From: Oscillospiraceae bacterium
GTDB taxonomy: Bacteria > Bacillota > Clostridia > Oscillospirales > Ruminococcaceae
DNA: 43,521 bases
Assembly (NCBI GenBank): GCA_019420135.1
Contig: JAHZHS010000003.1
Coordinates: forward strand, 1,824 to 45,344
Reading direction: 5' to 3'
The translations under genes were made by a program, and so were the position numbers. Positions within the stretch are counted from its first letter, which is position 1; the number at the start of each line of letters is the position of its first letter. This document shows positions 32,280-40,106 of the stretch, piece by piece. The notes beneath the pieces are model-generated. The model searched no databases and was not told the DNA's origin. It saw only the letters and a program-made list of their open reading frames with translations.

Positions 32280-32331
32280 GGGTTTTCAACAGCGTTGTGG
32301 AAAGTGTTGTGGATAACACGGGTTTTCAACA
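32280..32331. other. Cluster of four DnaA-box-like 9-mers (possible origin part)
   Basis: Within 50 bases are TTTTCAACA (32283-32291 and 32323-32331), TGTGGAAAG (32296-32304) and TGTGGATAA (32308-32316). The last is the perfect complement of the consensus DnaA box TTATCCACA. The two outer boxes lie in an exact direct repeat, GGGTTTTCAAC (32280-32290, 32320-32330). The same 9-mers recur at 40.2 kb. Confidence 0.6.
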
Positions 32332-32469
32332 CCAGATATGGTATTTGATGAGGAAAACCAGAGGGGGCAGGGGAGCAATCCGACCAAAAACGATTGCACA
32401 AATTGTGCGTTTTTGCCAAAAGTCGCCCCGGGCCCTCCGGGCGTCTGGCGCGGGAGGGCGGCGGCGTGG

Positions 32470-32676
32470 TATATTGGTAGGAGAATGGTTCCTCTGTGCG
32501 GCCGCCGGCGGCGGAGCCGTGGGCGTTCCCGGCCGGTTTTTTGCGGGGGCCGGAGGCGGGGTGGGAAGTCCGTCTCCGGCGCGGGGGTTGCCTGGCAAGC
32601 CTGCAAACCTTTTGTCCGCAGAGGGGTTTTGCCCTGTTTTCCGGTCGTTGCAGGGCCTTTTCTGATATCTGATCCG
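32470..32676 (+). promoter_or_regulatory. Promoter and structured leader of the GH115 gene
   Basis: TGG plus TATATT (32470-32475) forms an extended -10 without a clear -35. The ~200-nt leader can fold: CCTCTGTGCGG (32491-32501) pairs with CCGCAGAGG (32616-32624) with one bulge. Inside are CCGGAG/CTCCGG, and later GCCCTG/CAGGGC just before a U-rich run. It ends in a terminator hairpin close to the ribosome site. This is the architecture of an attenuator or riboswitch, but no known class was recognised. Confidence 0.45.
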
Positions 32677-32706
32677 GCAGGCGCCCTTGGGGCGCTGCTG
32701 TTTTTT
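32677..32706 (+). terminator. Leader terminator 15 bases before the GH115 start
   Basis: GCAG-CGCCC (32677-32686 with G32681 bulged) pairs with GGGCG-CTGC (32690-32698), loop TTG, followed by TG and six T (32701-32706). The GH115 ATG is at 32722. Confidence 0.75.
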
Positions 32707-32721
32707 GGGGGATGTGAGTGT

Positions 32722-34722
32722 ATGGAATTTCTTTTGACCTGCGGCGTGGAGATTTCGCCCCAGTGGACCAGCGAGCCCCTGCGCCGGGGCATCGCCCGCT
32801 TCCGCCGGGATCTGCAGATGACCCTGAACCAGGGGGATCTCATTCCCGCCGGGCGCATCCAGCTGTGTCTGGTCCGCAGTCTTGGTCCCGAGCAGTATTC
32901 CATCGACCTGCAGAGCAGCGAGTCCATGATCATCCGTGCCGCCGACGATCTGGGGGCGGTCTATGCCCTGCTGCATCTCAGCCGCACCGCCCTGGGGGTG
33001 ACGCCCTTCTGGTTCTGGAACGACCAGCAGTTCGAGCGCAAGGAGCTGGCCGCCGTCACCCAGGAGCACATCGTCAGCAAGGCGGCGTCGGTGGCCCTGC
33101 GGGGCTGGAGTTTTGAGGGCGGCCAGCTGCTGGAGGGCTGGAACATTCCCGAAACTCCCACCCTGGGCTGGGAGATGGCCTTTGAGGCCCTGCTGCGCTG
33201 CGGCGGCAACTTTGTCTGTCTGCCCCAGGGCAAGCCCGCCGCCCTTGCCGAGGCCATGGGTCTGTGGCGGATGCAGGACGGCGCCTGCCCCCTGGATGCC
33301 GCCCCCTTTGACCGGGCGGTGCCGGGCAAGTCCTCCCTCTACGCCGACAGCGCCGACGACTACGCCCGGCTGTGGGCCGAGGCCGTCGACCGCCACAAAC
33401 AGGAAAAGATCATCTGGCGCATCGGTCTGCCCGCCCGGGGCGGCGATATCCTGGACGGCCGGGATCTGGCCGCCGCCACCCTGCCCCGCCGGGGCGCCCA
33501 GATCGGCCGGGTGCTCCGGGCCCAGTACGACGCCGTCCGGGCCCAGCTGCCTACCGCACCCATCTGTCTCATGGACAGCGACTGCGCCGCCCTGGAGCGG
33601 GCGGGGGCCCTCTCCCTGCCCGACGACATCATCCGCATCTGGCAGGACAACGGCTACAGCAAGTTCGTCTCGGCCCGGCAGGGCAGCCGGGATCCCCGTA
33701 CCCCCCAGCTTCCCCCCGAGCCGGGTCCCGGCCGGGGCGGCGTCTACTTCCATGCGGCGTACAGCGACGGGGAGGCGGGCAACTGTCTCACCATGCGTCC
33801 TGCCGCCCTGGACCTGGCCGCCCGGGAACTGTGCGATGCCTTTGAAAAGGGTGCCAGGGCCATGTGGCTCATCGGGGCGGGGAGCGTCAAGCCCCACGTC
33901 TATCCCCTGGATGCCCTGGCCGCCCTGTGGCGCAACGTGGACGCCGACCTGAACGCCCACCGCACCGGCTATTTGCGCACCTACTACCGCGCCCCCGACG
34001 GCTGGGCCCTCCAGAACCGCCAGCTGGACGATCTGGACACCTGCCTGAAATCCTGGTTTGAGGCCACCGCCGCCTTCGGGCCCTGGCCGGACCAGCGGGC
34101 GGGGGAGCAGTTCATGGCGGTGGCGGCCCGGGCGGTGGCCACTGCCTGGCTGTCCGGGCGCACCCGCAGTTCGGTGCCCGAGCTGCGCTGGGCCGCCGGG
34201 GACGAGCCCTTTGCCGAGCAGCTGGACTGGCTGCGGGGGGTCTGCGCCGACGCCCTGCCCGGCTTCGACACCCTGGTCTCGGGGTGCGAGTACGCCGCCC
34301 GGCCCACCACCCGCCTGTGGGCGGACACGGTGCTGGGTCAGGCTAGGCTCTACCGCTACTGTCTGGGGGCCGTGGTGGACCTGTGCGACGGCTGGCAGCA
34401 GTGGACGGCGGGGGAGTACCGGGCCTGCTTTTTGAAAGTGGGCCGGGCCGCTGCCGGGTTCGAGGCCGCCCGCCGGGTGGTGCGGGATTTCGCCCACGGG
34501 CGCTGGGCAAACTTTTACCGGCAGGAGGAGACCCAGACCGATCTGGCCCGGACGGTGTGGGTGCTCAGCGGGCTGACCGCCCTGCCCCGGGCTGCGGGGG
34601 ACGGCCCCGACTACACCGGCTGGCAGCGGGAGGCCCTGGGCCCCGACGCCCCCGCCTCCGCCATGCGGGACGAGGCCCTGCTGGCCATTCTGGAACGGGC
34701 CGACGCCCAGAAACGCCAGTAA
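32722..34722 (+). CDS. Glycoside hydrolase family 115 protein (putative alpha-glucuronidase)
   Basis: This 666-residue protein has an N-terminal GH20/67-like accessory domain (SMIIRAADDLGAVYALLHLS) and a TIM barrel with GH115 landmarks: LPDDIIRIWQDNGYSKFVS, GRGGVYFHAAYSDG and ARAMWLIGAGSVKPHVYPLD, which matches the family's W-x-x-N-V-G-D-I-K-P region. GH115 enzymes remove alpha-1,2-linked (4-O-methyl)glucuronic acid from xylan. Several conserved positions differ (e.g. GAGSVKP for N-V-G-D-I-K-P), so specificity may be shifted. No signal peptide is seen, suggesting action on imported oligosaccharides. The open frame runs back to 32338 through leader sequence; the ATG at 32722 is chosen because homology starts there and GGGGGA precedes it. 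Confidence 0.78.
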   Translation: MEFLLTCGVEISPQWTSEPLRRGIARFRRDLQMTLNQGDLIPAGRIQLCLVRSLGPEQYSIDLQSSESMIIRAADDLGAVYALLHLSRTALGVTPFWFWNDQQFERKELAAVTQEHIVSKAASVALRGWSFEGGQLLEGWNIPETPTLGWEMAFEALLRCGGNFVCLPQGKPAALAEAMGLWRMQDGACPLDAAPFDRAVPGKSSLYADSADDYARLWAEAVDRHKQEKIIWRIGLPARGGDILDGRDLAAATLPRRGAQIGRVLRAQYDAVRAQLPTAPICLMDSDCAALERAGALSLPDDIIRIWQDNGYSKFVSARQGSRDPRTPQLPPEPGPGRGGVYFHAAYSDGEAGNCLTMRPAALDLAARELCDAFEKGARAMWLIGAGSVKPHVYPLDALAALWRNVDADLNAHRTGYLRTYYRAPDGWALQNRQLDDLDTCLKSWFEATAAFGPWPDQRAGEQFMAVAARAVATAWLSGRTRSSVPELRWAAGDEPFAEQLDWLRGVCADALPGFDTLVSGCEYAARPTTRLWADTVLGQARLYRYCLGAVVDLCDGWQQWTAGEYRACFLKVGRAAAGFEAARRVVRDFAHGRWANFYRQEETQTDLARTVWVLSGLTALPRAAGDGPDYTGWQREALGPDAPASAMRDEALLAILERADAQKRQ

Positions 34723-34808
34723 ACAGTCCGCCGTCTGCACAGCCGCACACCGAAAGGGACGGGTTCTGCCGTCCCATGATCCGCCCCCGGGCGGGAGGGA
34801 GATTCCCT

Positions 34809-35465
34809 ATGAGCGTATCCTTTGACAGCATCCGCAAAAACACCGAGATCGCCGCCTACATCCGCAAGGCGGACGAATCCCTCATCGCCCTGGGCTACAC
34901 CGAGCACAGCTTTGCCCACGTGGGCCGGGTGGCGGACACCGCCCGGCGCATTCTGCTCTGGCTGGGCCAGGACGAGCGCACCGCCGAGCTGGCGGCCATC
35001 GCGGGATGGCTGCACGACATCGGCAACGTGGTCAACCGCATCGACCACGCCCAGAGCGGCGCCGTCATGGCCTTCCGCATTCTGGACAAGCTGGGCTTTG
35101 ACCCCGACGAGACCGCCACCATCGTCACCGCCATCGGCAACCACGACGAGGGCACCGCCTTCCCGGTGAACGCCGTGGCCGCCGCCCTCATCCTGGCCGA
35201 CAAGACCGATGTCCGCGCCAACCGCGTCCGCAACAAGGACATGGCCTCCTTTGACATCCACGACCGGGTCAACTTCTCGGTCAAGGAGTCCCGGGTATTG
35301 CTGGAGCCGGGGGTCATCCGCCTGGCGCTGACCATCGACACCGGGGTCTGCGCCGTCATGGACTACTTCGAGATTTTCCTCGACCGCATGATCCTCTGCC
35401 GCAAGGCCGCCGAAAAACTGGGCGTCCGGTTTGCCCTGTCCATCAACGGCCAGGCCATGCTGTGA
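34809..35465 (+). CDS. HD-domain phosphohydrolase
   Basis: This 218-residue protein has the HD metal-binding signature: H in HSFAHVGRVADTAR, the paired HD in AGWLHDIGNVVNR, H in IGNHDEGTAF, and D in LILADKTDVRANRVR. Such proteins hydrolyse nucleotides or cyclic/linear phosphoesters; the substrate here is unknown. A beta-rich C-terminal stretch (VNFSVKESRVLLEPGVIRLALTI) may be regulatory. GGGAGGGAG precedes ATG 34809. It lies 86 bases behind the GH115 gene in the same direction, and a promoter for rpmH follows, so these two may form an operon. It is not the origin-linked dnaA. Confidence 0.85.
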   Translation: MSVSFDSIRKNTEIAAYIRKADESLIALGYTEHSFAHVGRVADTARRILLWLGQDERTAELAAIAGWLHDIGNVVNRIDHAQSGAVMAFRILDKLGFDPDETATIVTAIGNHDEGTAFPVNAVAAALILADKTDVRANRVRNKDMASFDIHDRVNFSVKESRVLLEPGVIRLALTIDTGVCAVMDYFEIFLDRMILCRKAAEKLGVRFALSINGQAML

Positions 35466-35585
35466 GAGGGCTGACATCTTGTAGTTGGGGGACGGCTCGG
35501 CAACAAGATATGGGCCGGATGCCGGAATCCTTCCCGAAAATTCGTGAAAAAACACATACAACAGGCAAAAAATCCGTCCGGGGTG

Positions 35586-35615
35586 TTGACAAAGGCCTTG
35601 CGGATGGGCTATAAT
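35586..35615 (+). promoter_or_regulatory. Strong sigma-A promoter of rpmH
   Basis: TTGACA (35586-35591), an 18-base spacer and TATAAT (35610-35615) are both perfect consensus boxes, as expected for a ribosomal protein gene. RNA should start near 35622. Confidence 0.9.
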
Positions 35616-35629
35616 CATAGTCTGCAAGG

Positions 35630-35717
35630 CTGTCCCTCGATGGGGCGTAGCCCAGGCATCGAAATTCACCCCGCAGCGCGCGCGGCAACAGTGTGCCGCC
35701 GTGCCAAATTGGGACAG
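35630..35717 (+). promoter_or_regulatory. Three-way-junction leader RNA of rpmH
   Basis: CTGTCCC (35630-35636) pairs with GGGACAG (35711-35717), whose last bases are part of the AGGAGG ribosome site (35716-35721). Inside are TCGATG/CATCGA (35637-35642 with 35657-35662) extended by GGGC/GCCC, and GCGGCA/TGCCGC (35682-35687 with 35694-35699). A start-stop ATGTAA (35724-35729) precedes the rpmH ATG by one base. Closing the junction would hide the ribosome site, suggesting control of translation. Confidence 0.6.
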
Positions 35718-35730
35718 GAGGATATGTAAA

Positions 35731-35865
35731 ATGAAACAGACTTTCCAGCCGAAAAAGCGTCAGCGCAGTGCCGTCCACGGTTTCCTGAAGCGTATGTCCA
35801 GCAAGAATGGCCGCAAGGTCATCAACGCTCGCCGCGCCAAGGGCCGCAAGAGCCTGACCGTCTGA
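35731..35865 (+). CDS. rpmH: 50S ribosomal protein L34
   Basis: This 44-residue basic protein begins MKQTFQPKKRQRSAVHGFLK and continues with RMSSKNGRKVINARRAKGRK, the near-invariant L34 sequence. It binds 23S rRNA in the large subunit. AGGAGG lies nine bases before ATG 35731. It heads the origin-linked order rpmH-rnpA-yidD-yidC-jag. Two hairpins with U-runs separate it from rnpA, so L34 is probably made in excess over the downstream proteins. Confidence 0.98.
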   Translation: MKQTFQPKKRQRSAVHGFLKRMSSKNGRKVINARRAKGRKSLTV

Positions 35866-35900
35866 TCCTTCCTCTCTGGAAGGGGCGTCCGCGACGCATG

Positions 35901-35924
35901 GGCCCGGCTGCGGGCCTTCTTTTT
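35901..35924 (+). terminator. Terminator/attenuator after rpmH
   Basis: GGCCCG (35901-35906) and CGGGCC (35911-35916) with loop GCTG are followed by a T-rich run TTCTTTTT. It lies 35 bases after the rpmH stop. Confidence 0.7.
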
Positions 35925-36023
35925 CAAAATAATACGGTTTCTCGGGTATTTGCACAGGACTCCATGTCAGTCGACCCACGAATCCACCTTCAGGCTGCTG
36001 ATCCTGGTCAAATGCAAGGTCAC

Positions 36024-36057
36024 AAAAAGCCCGCCGGTTTTCGCCGGTGGCTTTTTT
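36024..36057 (+). terminator. Second terminator between rpmH and rnpA
   Basis: AAAAAGCC (36024-36031) pairs with GGCTTTTT (36049-36056) around an inner CCGG/CCGG stem, ending in six T. The A-rich left arm would also work in the opposite direction. The 35925-36023 stretch shows no gene. Confidence 0.7.
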
Positions 36058-36123
36058 CCCTGCGTTTGGCCGTGCGCTCGGCAGCCTTTTTTCAAAGCCG
36101 CATCCCGCGGCGGAAGGGATCTT

Positions 36124-36471
36124 ATGCGCTACCGCACCATCTGTAAAAACAAAGAGTTTACCCGCGTGTATGCCCGGGGCAAAAGCTACGTTCACCCACA
36201 GCTGGTGCTCTACGTCGCCAAAAACCGGACGGGCCACACCCGCATCGGCCTGACCGCCACCAAAAAGGTGGGCTGCGCCGTGCTGCGCAACCGCGCCCGC
36301 CGGGTCATGCGCGCCGCCCTGGCCGAGCATCTGCCCGGCGACATCGGCGGCTACGACATCATCCTGGTGGCCCGCGCCCAGACCCCCCGCCTCAAAAGCA
36401 CCCAGGTCAGCAAGACCCTGGCCAAGCTTATGCGGGCCGCCGGTCTGCCCGACCGCGCCCTCAACCCATGA
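36124..36471 (+). CDS. rnpA: Ribonuclease P protein component
   Basis: This 115-residue basic protein has MRYRTICKNKEFTRVYARGK at the start, RIGLTATKKVGCAVLRNRAR and RRVMRAAL, the conserved R-N-R-x-x-R-x-x-R RNA-binding motif. It aids the catalytic RNA in removing 5' leaders from pre-tRNAs. The frame is open from 35950; ATG 36124 follows GAAGGGA and gives the usual length. The stop overlaps the yidD start as ATGA. The RNA subunit gene (rnpB) was not found in the window. Confidence 0.95.
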   Translation: MRYRTICKNKEFTRVYARGKSYVHPQLVLYVAKNRTGHTRIGLTATKKVGCAVLRNRARRVMRAALAEHLPGDIGGYDIILVARAQTPRLKSTQVSKTLAKLMRAAGLPDRALNP

Positions 36472-36740
36472 CCCCGCCGCTCTTCACCCGGCCCTTCATC
36501 GCCCTGATCCGGCTGTACCAGCGTTACATCAGCCCCAACCTGGGGCATCACTGCCGGTTTGTGCCCACCTGCAGCCAGTACGCCGTGGAGGCACTGACCA
36601 CCCACGGCCTGCTCAAGGGCGGGCTGCTGGCGCTGTGGCGCATCCTGCGCTGCAATCCCTTCGGCCGGTTCGGCTATGACCCCGTGCCCGAAAAGGGCCG
36701 CTGGCGCAATCCCGCCCGGCGCCTCACCCGGGAAAAGTAG
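36468..36740 (+). CDS. yidD: Membrane protein insertion efficiency factor YidD
   Basis: This 90-residue protein has the family core FIALIRLYQRYISPNLGHHC and RFVPTCSQYAVEALTTHG, then GLLLALWRILRCNPFGRFGY. It is a small peripheral membrane protein that helps YidC-dependent insertion. It is translationally coupled to rnpA and lies 121 bases before yidC. That gap holds an 8-bp hairpin but no gene. Confidence 0.95.
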   Translation: MTPPLFTRPFIALIRLYQRYISPNLGHHCRFVPTCSQYAVEALTTHGLLKGGLLALWRILRCNPFGRFGYDPVPEKGRWRNPARRLTREK

Positions 36741-36861
36741 ACCGCCGTGCCTTTTGCGGCACGATCTTCCCCTGTTTTTCGTCCCTGCGCTGCGCTGTGG
36801 GGGCTTTGGGTAAAAACACAACGAAATGCCCTGCGCGCAGGCGGGGCGGATTGGACAGGCT

Positions 36862-37941
36862 ATGACTGAAATTTTAGGTTTTCTCTCCATCATCCTCGGC
36901 CCCCTGATGGCCCTGATGTACCAGGCCATCCCCAGCTATGCGCTGACCATGATCATCTTCACGATCCTGATCCGCATCGTCTCGCTGCCTCTCGCCATCA
37001 AACAGCAGAAGTCCATGGCAAAGATGTCGGTCTACACCCCGATGCTCAACGAGATCCAGCAGAAGTACAAGAACAACCCCGAAAAACAGAATGAGGAACT
37101 CATGAAGTTCCAGCAGGAATACGGCTACAATCCCATGGCCGGCTGCCTGCCCATGGCGCTCAACATGCTGATCCTCTTCGCCATCATCCAGGTGGTCTAC
37201 CATCCCGTGCGCTACATCCTGGGCATCCCCGCCGACGCCATCAGCGCCGCCTGCACCGCCCTGGGCATCAACGCCTCCAACGTCACCCTGGCTGAGACCC
37301 AGCTCATCACCGCCATCAAGGCGGGCACCGATGTGGCTACCGGCCTCACCGCCGAACAGATCGGCCTGATCCAGGGCTTCAACACCAGCTTCCTGGGCAT
37401 GGACGTCTGCACCACCGCAGGCTTTGCCCTGTCCCCCCTGCTGATCTTCCCCATCCTGGCCACCATCACGGTGTTTGCCTCCAACATCATCGTCACCCGC
37501 ATGTCCGGCCAGCAGGCCGCCACCCAGGGCAGCATGAAGGTCATGCTGTGGGTCATGAACCTGATGTTCGCCTGGTTCTGCTTTACCGCACCCATCGGCT
37601 TCTCCCTGTACTACACCACCTCCAACATCTGCATGATCCTGCAGTCGGTGCTCACCAACAAGGTGTACAGCCCCGAGCGCTTCAAGAAAGAGTATGAGGC
37701 GGAACTGGCCGCCAAGAAGGCCGCCAAAAAGGCCAAGAAAGAGGTCGTTGTGGTGGAGGAAGGCCAGGAAGTGACCAAGCAGGTCAACGAGGCCGAACTC
37801 AACCGTCTGCGTCTGGAACGCGCCCGCGCCCTGGACGCCGAAAAGTACAAGGATGAGCGCACCCGTCCCCTGACCGAGGCCGAGCGCGCTGAGCTGGAAG
37901 CACAATCCCAGTCCAAGAAAAAGAAAAAGGGAGGCAAATAA
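36862..37941 (+). CDS. yidC: Membrane protein insertase YidC/SpoIIIJ family
   Basis: This 359-residue protein has TM helices at the N-terminus (EILGFLSIILGPLMALMYQA), then IPSYALTMIIFTILIRIVSL with the conserved hydrophilic-groove arginine, and the cytosolic hairpin KMSVYTPMLNEIQQKYKNNP. FQQEYGYNPMAGCLPMALNM and FALSPLLIFPILATITVFAS follow. The C-terminal tail is very basic (KKAAKKAKKEV; KKKKKGGK), suited to ribosome contact. Unlike many Firmicute YidC proteins it shows no lipobox. It inserts proteins alone or with SecYEG. The ATG at 36862 is preferred to 36826, although its ribosome site (GGACAGG) is weak. A ~55-residue insertion between two helices (ADAISAAC.. to GLIQGF) is larger than usual. 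Confidence 0.95.
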   Translation: MTEILGFLSIILGPLMALMYQAIPSYALTMIIFTILIRIVSLPLAIKQQKSMAKMSVYTPMLNEIQQKYKNNPEKQNEELMKFQQEYGYNPMAGCLPMALNMLILFAIIQVVYHPVRYILGIPADAISAACTALGINASNVTLAETQLITAIKAGTDVATGLTAEQIGLIQGFNTSFLGMDVCTTAGFALSPLLIFPILATITVFASNIIVTRMSGQQAATQGSMKVMLWVMNLMFAWFCFTAPIGFSLYYTTSNICMILQSVLTNKVYSPERFKKEYEAELAAKKAAKKAKKEVVVVEEGQEVTKQVNEAELNRLRLERARALDAEKYKDERTRPLTEAERAELEAQSQSKKKKKGGK

Positions 37942-37944
37942 ACC

Positions 37945-39102
37945 ATGCGTGAGATCGAAATGACCGGCAAGACGGTGGAACTGGCGGTTCAGGCTGCCTG
38001 CGAAGCCCTGGGCGTTGACCGGGACGACATCAACGTCAGCTACGAGGTTCTGGATTTCCCTGTGAAGAAGCTGTTCAAGACCATCCCCGCCCGGGTGCTG
38101 GTCAAGGTGGACGAGCCCGAATCCGCCGCAGCCGCCGAGACACCCGCCGCGCCCGCTGTGGCTGAGGCAGCTGCTCCCGCGGCCCCCAAGGCGGAGGAAG
38201 CCGCTCCCGCAAAGGAAACCGCCGCCGAGGCAGAAGCCGCTGAAGAAACCTCTCCTGCGGAGGAGACCGCTCCCGAAACCGAGGCAGCCCAGGCCGACGA
38301 GGAAATTGCCCTGGACATTGCCGCCGACCAGCGCCTGACCGCCGCCGTGGACTACCTGCGCCCCATCTGTGAGATGATGGGCGCCTCCAACCTGGAGTTC
38401 ACCGCCGTCAAGAAGGGCGAGGCCACCATCCTGCGCATCCAGGGCGACCACGTGGGGGTTCTCATCGGCCGCCGGGGCGAGACGATGGAGAGCCTGAGCT
38501 ACCTGACCAGCCTGGTGGTCAACCGGATGGAGGGCAGCTACGTCAAGCTGGGCCTGGATGTGGCGGGCTACCGCGGCAAGCGGGAGGACGACCTGGCTGC
38601 CCTGGCCGGCCGCCTGTGCGAGCGGGTCAAGCGCACCGGCTGCTACTATGAGATGGAGCCCATGAACCCCTACGAGCGGCACATCATCCACACCGCCGTG
38701 GCCGCCATCGACGGCGTCCGCAGCGAGAGCAAGGGCGAGGGCACCGACCGCCGTGTGGTCATTTACTCCACCGATCCCGACGCCTGCAACCTGCCCGACC
38801 GGGAGAGCGGACGCCGTTCTCACGGCGGCAACCGTGGCCGCGACAATGGCCGTGGCCGCGGGGGCAACCGCGGCGGACGGGGCGGCTTCCGGGGCGACAA
38901 CCGCCGTGGCGGTGACCGCGGCGGACGGAGCGGACGTTCCGGCGGACGGGGCGGCAATGGCCGCGGACGCGGTTCCTACGTGCCCGGCCGTGAGTTTGCC
39001 GATACCCCCCGGGATCCCGATGCCCGTCCTCAGGCACCGGCCCCCGTGGAGCGCATCCACGACGGTGACGACTTTGCCATGTTCGGCAAGATCGAGCTGT
39101 AA
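37945..39102 (+). CDS. jag: Jag/KhpB RNA-binding protein with an RGG-rich tail
   Basis: This 385-residue protein has a Jag_N domain (1-50, MREIEMTGKTVELAVQAACE), an Ala/Glu/Pro-rich linker (~58-120), a KH domain (~130-195, with GRRGETMESLSYLTSLVVNR) and an R3H domain (~198-262, MNPYERHIIHTAVAAIDGV). KhpB binds RNA and controls cell division and elongation in relatives. After residue ~285 there is a tail of about 65 residues made of RGG/GRG repeats, beyond the usual end of the family. Such tails bind RNA and can drive phase separation. It begins three bases after the yidC stop. Confidence 0.93.
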   Translation: MREIEMTGKTVELAVQAACEALGVDRDDINVSYEVLDFPVKKLFKTIPARVLVKVDEPESAAAAETPAAPAVAEAAAPAAPKAEEAAPAKETAAEAEAAEETSPAEETAPETEAAQADEEIALDIAADQRLTAAVDYLRPICEMMGASNLEFTAVKKGEATILRIQGDHVGVLIGRRGETMESLSYLTSLVVNRMEGSYVKLGLDVAGYRGKREDDLAALAGRLCERVKRTGCYYEMEPMNPYERHIIHTAVAAIDGVRSESKGEGTDRRVVIYSTDPDACNLPDRESGRRSHGGNRGRDNGRGRGGNRGGRGGFRGDNRRGGDRGGRSGRSGGRGGNGRGRGSYVPGREFADTPRDPDARPQAPAPVERIHDGDDFAMFGKIEL

Positions 39103-39122
39103 GACAGCCTCATAAAACCAGC

Positions 39123-39179
39123 ATCCCCCGCACCCGGCTGAGGAGACTCAGCCCCGGGTGCGGGGGATTTTTGTTTTTT
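39123..39179 (+). terminator. Very strong terminator of the rpmH-jag operon
   Basis: ATCCCCCGCACCCGG (39123-39137) and its exact complement (39154-39168) form a 15-bp stem, capped by CTGAG/CTCAG with a GAGA loop. Two T-runs follow (39168-39172, 39174-39179). The remaining 156 bases to the next gene hold nothing I can support. Confidence 0.93.
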
Positions 39180-39335
39180 CGATGTTGGCATCTGCTTCGG
39201 GGTGGGCGGTTTGGGCAGGGGAGAGGAGAGGGTGCTGTTCCCTTTCCGGAGATTTTTTCCCGGGCGGCAGTTGCTGCGAGGGCCAGCTTTTTTCTCTGTC
39301 ACCCCGTCGGGGTGTTGCGTGGGGGTGTTCGCCGG

Positions 39336-40067
39336 TCACAGCAGCGCCCGGCAGAGGGCCAGGATTGCCAGATGGGCGGGGTAGAACAGATAGAAGAAGT
39401 ATTTGGAGATCCGGGGATGTGCCAGGGCGAAGGGAGAGCGCCGGCCGCTGTATCCCAGCAGGATCACCGCCCCGGACACCAGGATGCCCAGACAGGCACC
39501 TCCCCCATGCAGGGCCGCCGGCCCGCTGTCCATGCCCAGGTAGGTGTAGTTCGTCCACTCAAACCAGAAAAACAGCGCCGCCGCACTGCCGAAGGCCACC
39601 GCCTGACGCCGGGGAGTGGTGCCTGCCCAGGCGAAGAGCAGGGTATAGCAGGCGGCCAGCAGCGGCCAGTCGCAAAAGACGGTGGCCATGGCCAGCACAA
39701 ACACCGCCGCCCCCCGCAGAGCAGGATTCCGGATGCCCTCCCGGGCCCACAGCATGAGGAAGCAGAGGGCCAGGGTGAACATCATGTTCAGCTGCCCGAT
39801 GCCCAACGCCAGCCCGTACACCGGCTGAGCGACCACCCCGAAGAGCAGCAGCCGCAGGGCGTAGTCCCGGCGGGAATGGGTGTACCGGAAGCCCTCCACC
39901 AGGAAAAAGCACATGGTCACGGCGGTAAAGTAGCCGATGTCGGTGAGGACCTCATAAGCCGGGGTTCCGGCAGGCAGCAGGGCGATGGCAAAATGGTTGC
40001 ATGCCATGGTGAGCATGGCCGCCAGCTTGATGCCGTCCCGGGAAAAAGGGCGGTTTTTCTGGGTCAT
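39336..40067 (-). CDS. TraX-like integral membrane protein
   Basis: This 243-residue protein has seven or eight membrane helices and the TraX family pattern: FSRDGIKLAAMLTMACNHFA at the start, with later EGFRYTHSRRDYALRLLLFG and GIGQLNMMFTLALCFLML. TraX acetylates F pilin in plasmids, while chromosomal Firmicute homologues are of unknown role and probably acyltransferases of cell-surface material. The late FFYLFYPAHLAIL, with conserved Y-P-x-H, fits the family. The start at 40067 (MTQKNRPFS) has GGAAAGG upstream; the longer open frame to 40127 would include origin-like DNA. It is the only minus-strand gene in the right-hand 20 kb. Confidence 0.85.
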   Translation of the reverse strand: MTQKNRPFSRDGIKLAAMLTMACNHFAIALLPAGTPAYEVLTDIGYFTAVTMCFFLVEGFRYTHSRRDYALRLLLFGVVAQPVYGLALGIGQLNMMFTLALCFLMLWAREGIRNPALRGAAVFVLAMATVFCDWPLLAACYTLLFAWAGTTPRRQAVAFGSAAALFFWFEWTNYTYLGMDSGPAALHGGGACLGILVSGAVILLGYSGRRSPFALAHPRISKYFFYLFYPAHLAILALCRALL

Positions 40068-40106
40068 ACATCTTTCCTTTCCACGGGCGGTGGGGGAGGC
40101 GGGCAG

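Noticed and set aside
32482..32706. T-box leader
   Set aside because: Neither the T-box sequence (TGG-N-ACCGCG) nor a specifier loop could be found, and the downstream gene is not tRNA- or amino-acid-related.
35474..35508. Inverted repeat ATCTTGT/ACAAGAT after the HD gene as a terminator
   Set aside because: It has a long loop, a bulge and no U-run. It is noted only as a weak hairpin.
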